This document shows, in pieces, positions 59,875-64,000 of a stretch of 64,000 nt of DNA. Position 1 is the first letter of the stretch. Each line of letters begins with the position of its first letter. The position numbers and the translations under genes are program-made. Source of the stretch: Pseudomonas guariconensis (GTDB lineage Bacteria; Pseudomonadota; Gammaproteobacteria; Pseudomonadales; Pseudomonadaceae); NCBI RefSeq assembly GCF_900102675.1, contig NZ_FMYX01000003.1:1-64000 (forward strand). The letters run 5' to 3'. Below the pieces are notes generated by a model that was given only the letters and a program-made list of their open reading frames with translations, made no database searches and was not told the origin of the DNA.

Positions 59875-59888
59875 GGGTATATACACGC
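59875..59888 (+). promoter_or_regulatory. MarR-type operator 1 overlapping its own promoter
   Basis: GGGTATATACACGC (59875-59888) resembles the perfect operator at 60316-60327 and contains TATATA, usable as a -10. It ends four bases before the regulator ATG, so binding would repress the regulator's own gene. Confidence 0.65.
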
Positions 59889-59892
59889 ATTC

Positions 59893-60297
59893 ATGCTGAC
59901 CAGTGAATGCATCTGTACCCATCTTCGCCGAGCCGCCCGTGGGGTGAGCCGACACTACGACGAAGCCCTTGCCGGCTTCGGCGTCAATGTCGCGCAGTTT
60001 TCCCTGCTACGTCACCTGCAGCGGCTCGATCGGCCAAGCATCACCACCTTGGCCGAAGCCATGGGCCTGGATCGCAGCACCCTAGGGCGCAACTTGCGCG
60101 TGCTGGAGGCCGAAGGGCTGGTGAAACTGTCCGATGGCGACGACCAGCGCAATCGCCTGGTGCTCCTGAGTGCGGCGGGCGAAGCGTTATTGCGCGCTGC
60201 GCATCCCGCATGGGAACAGGCTCAGCGGAAATTGATCGAGCGATTGGGCGAAGGGCAGCGGGACGTGCTGATTGGGCTGCTGGAACGCCTGGCCTGA
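59893..60297 (+). CDS. MarR-family transcriptional regulator
   Basis: This 134-residue winged-helix repressor has FSLLRHLQRLDRPSITTLAEAMGLDRSTLGRNLRVLE as the DNA-binding helix-turn-helix, followed by the wing segment SDGDDQRNRLVLLS. ATG 59893 has no Shine-Dalgarno, and the -10-like TATATA at 59878-59883 would start RNA at about 59890, so the mRNA may be nearly leaderless. It lies 64 bases before an MFS transporter gene, with a matching operator in front of each. Confidence 0.9.
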   Translation: MLTSECICTHLRRAARGVSRHYDEALAGFGVNVAQFSLLRHLQRLDRPSITTLAEAMGLDRSTLGRNLRVLEAEGLVKLSDGDDQRNRLVLLSAAGEALLRAAHPAWEQAQRKLIERLGEGQRDVLIGLLERLA

Positions 60298-60315
60298 TGT
60301 TTTACAACTAAAAGT

Positions 60316-60327
60316 GGGTATATACCC
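60316..60327 (+). promoter_or_regulatory. MarR-type operator 2 upstream of MFS gene
   Basis: GGGTATATACCC is a perfect 12-bp palindrome containing TATATA (60319-60324). Initiation near 60331 leaves a leader of about 30 bases with GGAGAG before the MFS start. Repressor binding would block this promoter. Confidence 0.7.
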
Positions 60328-60361
60328 GCATGAACCTTGCGATGTGCTGGAGAGAACGACG

Positions 60362-61564
60362 ATGACCTCGGTATGGCGAACCAGCGGGTGGGTATTGTTG
60401 GGGGCGGCGCTGATTCTGGCGTTGTCCCTGGGGGTGCGGCATGGCTTTGGCCTGTTCCTGGCGCCCATGAGTGCCGAGTTCGGCTGGGGGAGGGAAGTGT
60501 TCGCCTTTGCCATCGCCCTGCAGAACCTTATCTGGGGTCTGGCCCAGCCGTTTGCCGGAGCCTTGGCTGACCGCTTGGGCGCCGCGCGGGTCGTGATCAT
60601 CGGCGGGATTCTCTACACCGTTGGGCTGGTATTGATGGGCATGGCCGACTCGGCTTGGTCGCTCTCGCTCAGCGCCGGTCTGCTGATCGGCATTGGGCTG
60701 TCTGGCACATCCTTCTCGGTCATTCTCGGTGTTGTGGGACGCGCAGTCCCGGCGGAAAAACGCAGCTTGGCCATGGGTATCGCCAGTGCCGCCGGCTCAT
60801 TCGGCCAATTTGCCATGCTGCCGGGGACGCTCGGCCTGATCCAGTGGTTGGGTTGGTCGGCGGCCTTGCTGGTACTGGGCTTGCTGGTGGCCTTGATCGT
60901 GCCGTTCGTGGGCCTGTTGCGTGATCGACCACTTCCGAATCACGGTACCGAGCAGACACTCGGCCAGGCGCTGCGCGAGGCGTGTTCGCATTCAGGGTTC
61001 TGGTTGCTGGCGCTGGGCTTTTTCGTCTGCGGTTTCCAAGTGGTGTTCATCGGCGTACATCTGCCGGCCTACCTGGTGGACCAGCATCTGCCGGCGACCA
61101 CCGGCACCACCGTGCTGGCGTTGGTCGGGCTGTTCAATATCGTCGGTACCTACACCGCCGGTTGGTTGGGCGGGCGCATGTCCAAACCGCGTTTGCTCAC
61201 GGGCTTGTACCTGTTGCGGGCGGTGGTGATCGTGTTGTTCCTGTGGGCGCCGGTGACTCAGGTCAGTGCTTATCTGTTTGGCATCGCCATGGGGCTTTTG
61301 TGGTTGTCCACGGTCCCGCTGACCAATGGCACCGTGGCCACAGTGTTCGGTGTACGTAACCTGTCCATGCTCGGTGGCATCGTCTTCCTGTTCCATCAGT
61401 TGGGCGCCTTCCTCGGTGGTTGGCTGGGCGGCGTGGTGTACGACCGTACCGGCAGCTACGAGCTGGTCTGGCAGATCTCGATTCTGTTGAGCGTGTTGGC
61501 TGCTGCCTTGAACTGGCCCGTGCGCGAGCGTCCTGTGGCACGCCTGCAGGCCCAGCCGGCATGA
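60362..61564 (+). CDS. Major facilitator superfamily transporter
   Basis: This 400-residue inner-membrane permease has about 12 hydrophobic segments. GALADRLGAARVVIIGG is the MFS loop-2/3 motif, and GIGLSGTSFSVILGVVGRAVPAEKRSLAMG is typical of oxalate/formate-antiporter-like or MCT-like MFS members. GGAGAG precedes ATG 60362. It is regulated by the adjacent MarR, so a small aromatic or drug-like substrate is possible. Its stop overlaps a 40-residue gene by 4 bases. Confidence 0.88.
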   Translation: MTSVWRTSGWVLLGAALILALSLGVRHGFGLFLAPMSAEFGWGREVFAFAIALQNLIWGLAQPFAGALADRLGAARVVIIGGILYTVGLVLMGMADSAWSLSLSAGLLIGIGLSGTSFSVILGVVGRAVPAEKRSLAMGIASAAGSFGQFAMLPGTLGLIQWLGWSAALLVLGLLVALIVPFVGLLRDRPLPNHGTEQTLGQALREACSHSGFWLLALGFFVCGFQVVFIGVHLPAYLVDQHLPATTGTTVLALVGLFNIVGTYTAGWLGGRMSKPRLLTGLYLLRAVVIVLFLWAPVTQVSAYLFGIAMGLLWLSTVPLTNGTVATVFGVRNLSMLGGIVFLFHQLGAFLGGWLGGVVYDRTGSYELVWQISILLSVLAAALNWPVRERPVARLQAQPA

Positions 61565-61683
61565 ACCGCTCCCTGACGCGTGGGTTGCTGGCAGCGGGCG
61601 CGCTCGTGCTGCTGGCGCTGGCGTGGTGGGGCTGGCATGAGGGTGGTCTGGCATTGATGCAGTTGGGCATGGGTGTTTGTTAG
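61561..61683 (+). CDS. Small membrane protein coupled to the MFS transporter (40 aa)
   Basis: This 40-residue gene begins MNRSLTRGLLAAGALVLLAL, in an ATGA overlap with the MFS stop, so it is translationally coupled. A positive N-terminus (two Arg) followed by a single hydrophobic helix to about residue 26, then WWGWHEGG. It ends in Cys (GMGVC). It is likely an inner-membrane miniprotein, perhaps a transporter partner. Confidence 0.7.
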   Translation: MNRSLTRGLLAAGALVLLALAWWGWHEGGLALMQLGMGVC

Positions 61684-61731
61684 GCGCTACCCTGCAGGTA
61701 ACGGATTTTCATCTTGCAGGAGTGCCGTACG

Positions 61732-62283
61732 ATGTCTTTACGCAGGTTTACCCTTTCGTTACTGGTTCTTGCCGCCGCTTCGTCCAGTTGGGCGGCCGAT
61801 TGCCCCGCCTTGCTGCAAGGTAGCCTGCCCGAACTGCGTGGCAAGGAGCAGATCGATTTGTGCGAGCGCTTTGCCGGCAAACCGCTGGTGGTGGTCAATA
61901 CCGCCAGCTATTGCGGTTTTGCCCCGCAGTTCGAGGGCTTGGAATCGACCTACAAGGCTTATCACGAAAAGGGCCTGGAAATGCTCGGCGTGCCTTCGAA
62001 CGACTTCAAGCAGGAAGATGCCGACAGTGAGAAGACCGCCAAGGTGTGCTACGCCAACTATGGCGTGACCTTCACCATGACCAAGGCCCAGGCTGTGCGT
62101 GGCAAGGATGCGGTGCCCTTGTTCGTTGAGTTGGCGCGTCAGAGCAGTGCGCCGAAATGGAATTTCTACAAATACGTGATCGATCGCCAGGGCAAGGTGA
62201 TCGCCAATTTCTCCAGCCTGACCAAGCCTGACGACCCCGCCTTCCAGGCAGCGATCGAAAAAGCCATCGCTTCCCAGCCATGA
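61732..62283 (+). CDS. Periplasmic glutathione-peroxidase-like protein
   Basis: This 183-residue exported protein has a signal peptide ([21 protein letters not shown]). The GPx fold has the peroxidatic Cys in [15 protein letters not shown] (Cys, not selenocysteine) and Trp-Asn in KWNFYKYV. The usual catalytic Gln position in the second motif reads [11 protein letters not shown], so Asp or Ser replaces the CNQF form. A periplasmic location makes glutathione an uncertain donor; a thioredoxin-like donor is possible. AGGAG precedes ATG 61732. Confidence 0.85.
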   Translation: MSLRRFTLSLLVLAAASSSWAADCPALLQGSLPELRGKEQIDLCERFAGKPLVVVNTASYCGFAPQFEGLESTYKAYHEKGLEMLGVPSNDFKQEDADSEKTAKVCYANYGVTFTMTKAQAVRGKDAVPLFVELARQSSAPKWNFYKYVIDRQGKVIANFSSLTKPDDPAFQAAIEKAIASQP

Positions 62284-62344
62284 TGTTCAGTGCGCGTGGG
62301 GTCGTTGATCCCACGTTGGCCGAGCCTTGGTTGGTACAGGCATG

Positions 62345-62370
62345 AAAAAACCGCCACGAGGGCGGTCTCT
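62345..62370 (-). terminator. fadL terminator
   Basis: On the minus strand ACCGCC-CTCGT-GGCGGT is followed by TTTTT. It lies 20 bases after the fadL stop and before the convergent GPx-like gene. Confidence 0.85.
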
Positions 62371-62388
62371 TCATGTAGCGGGTGCAAC

Positions 62389-63666
62389 TCAGAAGCGGTA
62401 GGTGAGGGATGCACCGATGCCGTGAGCGCTGTTTTCGTACTTGGCCTGGTAGCTGCCCTTCAAAGCGCCTTCCTGCAGGGAGTCCGGACGATTGTTGACC
62501 TTGGTGTCTTCTTCCCACAGGTAGGAGTAAGCCACGTCGATGGTCATGTCGTCGTTCGGGCTCCAGCCAGCACCGAAGCTGACCGCCTTGCGATCGCCAG
62601 TCGGGATACGTGGCGAACGGTCGTGGTTGTTGGTTGGCGACTGGTCGACGGAGAAGCCTGCGCGCAGGGTCCACTCCTTGTTCACCTTGTAGGCTGCGCC
62701 AATGGCGTGGGCCCAGGTGTCGTGCCAGTTCTGCTCTTCGGTGATGGTCTTGAGCGGATAGCCTGCGGGAGCCTCGTTCTCGACGGTAATGTTTTCCAGA
62801 CGGCTCCAACGAGTCCAGGTGCTACCGGCATACAGCGTCCAGTTGTCATCCAGTTCGTGAGTAATCGAGAAATCTACCGACTCAGGGGTCTTGATCTTCA
62901 GACTGGCGTCGAACTTGCCGCTCAGGCCGATGGGCAGAGGGTATGAAACGCGGGTGTTGCCTTCGAGCTTGTAGTCGACCATCGAATGGTAGGTCAGGCC
63001 CAGGCGGGTGCGATCAGTGGCCTGTACCAGTACACCGATGTTGTAGCCCACGGCGGTATCGTCGCCCTTGATCTTGACTTCGCCATCGCGAGAGCCCGGG
63101 CCAGCAAAGGCCTGGCTGCTGAGGTTCGAACCCAGTTCACCCTTGATGCGGTTGATGGTCGGGCCAAAGCCAATCGACACCTTGTCGTTGAATGCATAGC
63201 TGACGGTCGGCTGGAATGTTACGACCTCGACTTTGCTCTTCTTGCCCCAGTAACGTGCGGCATCATCTCCACCGTAGTCGGTGATCAGGCCGAAGGGTAC
63301 ATACACACCGAAGCCTACGCTCCAGTGGTCATCGATCGGCTTGACGTAGTAACCCATTGGTACGCCGACGGTTGGCACCATGTCACCGTCAGTCTCACCC
63401 CCGTAGTTACTTCCGCGACCCGAGATATCGGTCTTGGCGATGACGGCAGCACCGCCGACGGTAACTTGTTCACGCTTCAGGCGCGACATGCCGGCAGGGT
63501 TGCCATAGACAGTGCTGGCATCTTCGGCAGAAGACGAACGCCCTGCGAAACCTGTCCCCATACCGCTGACGCTTTGTTCGTTGAGGGCGAAACCTGCTGC
63601 GAACAGTTGGCTGGATGCGAGGGCGACAGCTACACCGAGGGAGGTTTTGAGCATTGCTTTTTTCAT
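62389..63666 (-). CDS. fadL: FadL/OmpP1-family outer membrane protein
   Basis: This 425-residue outer-membrane channel takes up long-chain fatty acids or similar hydrophobic compounds. Signal peptide MKKAMLKTSLGVAVALASSQLFAAG; the mature start GFALNEQSVSGMGTGFAGRSS matches the FadL N-terminal hatch. The last strand ends HGIGASLTYRF with C-terminal Phe for barrel insertion. AAGGAG precedes ATG 63666. Specificity (oleate or aromatic) cannot be read from sequence. Confidence 0.93.
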   Translation of the reverse strand: MKKAMLKTSLGVAVALASSQLFAAGFALNEQSVSGMGTGFAGRSSSAEDASTVYGNPAGMSRLKREQVTVGGAAVIAKTDISGRGSNYGGETDGDMVPTVGVPMGYYVKPIDDHWSVGFGVYVPFGLITDYGGDDAARYWGKKSKVEVVTFQPTVSYAFNDKVSIGFGPTINRIKGELGSNLSSQAFAGPGSRDGEVKIKGDDTAVGYNIGVLVQATDRTRLGLTYHSMVDYKLEGNTRVSYPLPIGLSGKFDASLKIKTPESVDFSITHELDDNWTLYAGSTWTRWSRLENITVENEAPAGYPLKTITEEQNWHDTWAHAIGAAYKVNKEWTLRAGFSVDQSPTNNHDRSPRIPTGDRKAVSFGAGWSPNDDMTIDVAYSYLWEEDTKVNNRPDSLQEGALKGSYQAKYENSAHGIGASLTYRF

Positions 63667-63813
63667 TATTGTGAAACTCCTTGGGTTCTCCGGGGCGAAA
63701 AGCTACCAACAATTTACGTGCTGCGCTATAGGCTCAATCGCAGCAGTTCGTGTAGTTTTGTAGGACAATCCGACCAAAATTCCCTTTTTTCCGGTTAATT
63801 TGTAAGGCACCTC

Positions 63814-64000
63814 TTAAGATGCTTCCGAAAGAATGGGGTTCACACAAAGATGCCAAGCGTGGGTGAAATCGCGCAGGCGCCCTTGGGGGTGGAAGATTTG
63901 GCGCCAGACGCGCGCCAGTCCCAACAGGTCATCGGCAGCTGGCAATCGAGGGGCCTGCTCTTCGATGAGCATCCAGGCGATCGCGGTGGAATAACGCAGG
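63814..64000 (-). CDS. C-terminal part of a gene running off the window (hypothetical)
   Basis: On the minus strand an open frame enters from the right edge and ends with TAA at 63814-63816, giving the last 61 codons of a protein. The C-terminus reads LRYSTAIAWMLIEEQAPRLP, then AADDLLGLARVWRQIFHPQG and finally NPILSEAS. It is charged and alternates aliphatic residues, so it looks like a real coding segment. No family is recognised; the start lies outside. Confidence 0.6.
   Translation of the reverse strand, partial: LRYSTAIAWMLIEEQAPRLPAADDLLGLARVWRQIFHPQGRLRDFTHAWHLCVNPILSEAS

Overview
The window is about 64 kb of Pseudomonas chromosome, most likely from the P. putida group. It is GC-rich, and its gene order (nrdB/nrdA, oprH-phoP-phoQ, dctA, sprT, ttcA, ldhA-gacS, cysM-rlmD-relA-mazG, purN-purM, hda, an aerobic-type cob cluster, fadL) is the fluorescent-pseudomonad core. 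It also carries P. putida-type REP palindromes with the core CGCGGGTAAACCCGCTCCCA. I see no prophage, insertion sequence, CRISPR array, plasmid genes or tRNA. Almost everything is conserved core genome. The novelty lies in regulatory DNA and a few small or poorly described genes, not in a new mobile or defence system.

Layout. Positions 1-290 are the tail of an rRNA operon: 23S-5S spacer, 5S rRNA and terminator. Positions 569-6691 hold a catabolic-type acetolactate synthase, a YecA/UPF0149 protein, a glutathione transferase followed by a three-module flavin/iron-sulfur oxidoreductase, and a LysR regulator. Positions 6776-11722, minus strand, carry the class Ia ribonucleotide reductase as two units (nrdA and nrdB) with a 43-residue basic protein gene between them. 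Each unit has its own NrdR-type operator, and nrdA also has a perfect DnaA box upstream of its promoter. Positions 12501-14815 are an RstA/RstB-type two-component pair. Then come a phosphopantetheinyl transferase, a dienelactone-hydrolase-like periplasmic protein, and oprH-phoP-phoQ under four perfectly phased GTTCAG repeats.

Positions 19285-21018 hold dctA with a sigma-54 promoter and paired upstream palindromes. Positions 21159-28072 contain housekeeping and redox genes: sprT, a Yip1 protein, ttcA, a tag-like glycosylase, wrbA, an arsC-like gene, a TlpA lipoprotein, a META lipoprotein and ldhA. Positions 28214-33331 hold gacS, divergent from a PirR/PirS-like pair that lacks an adjacent pirA receptor. 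Positions 33426-39523 form the cysM-rlmD-relA-mazG-DUF2058 group. Positions 39989-45801 hold purM-purN with DUF3108, DUF2066, PerM-type and hda genes. Positions 45922-49257 carry two tandem NlpC/P60 lipoproteins, a sorbosone/glucose dehydrogenase-like protein and an unrecognised protein.

Positions 49400-58515 are a cobalamin riboswitch followed by ten tightly overlapping genes. These cover corrinoid adenosylation, a,c-amidation, lower-ligand synthesis and nucleotide-loop assembly. Positions 58660-63666 hold a secreted GH5 glycosidase, an autoregulated MarR/MFS/40-residue-peptide unit with two matching operators, a periplasmic glutathione-peroxidase-like protein and a FadL porin. The window ends inside a minus-strand gene.

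The genes connect at several points: nucleotide supply (nrdAB, purMN), replication control (hda, and a DnaA box at nrdA), stringent response (relA, mazG), global two-component control (GacS, PhoPQ, RstAB, PirRS) and carbon uptake (dctA, fadL).
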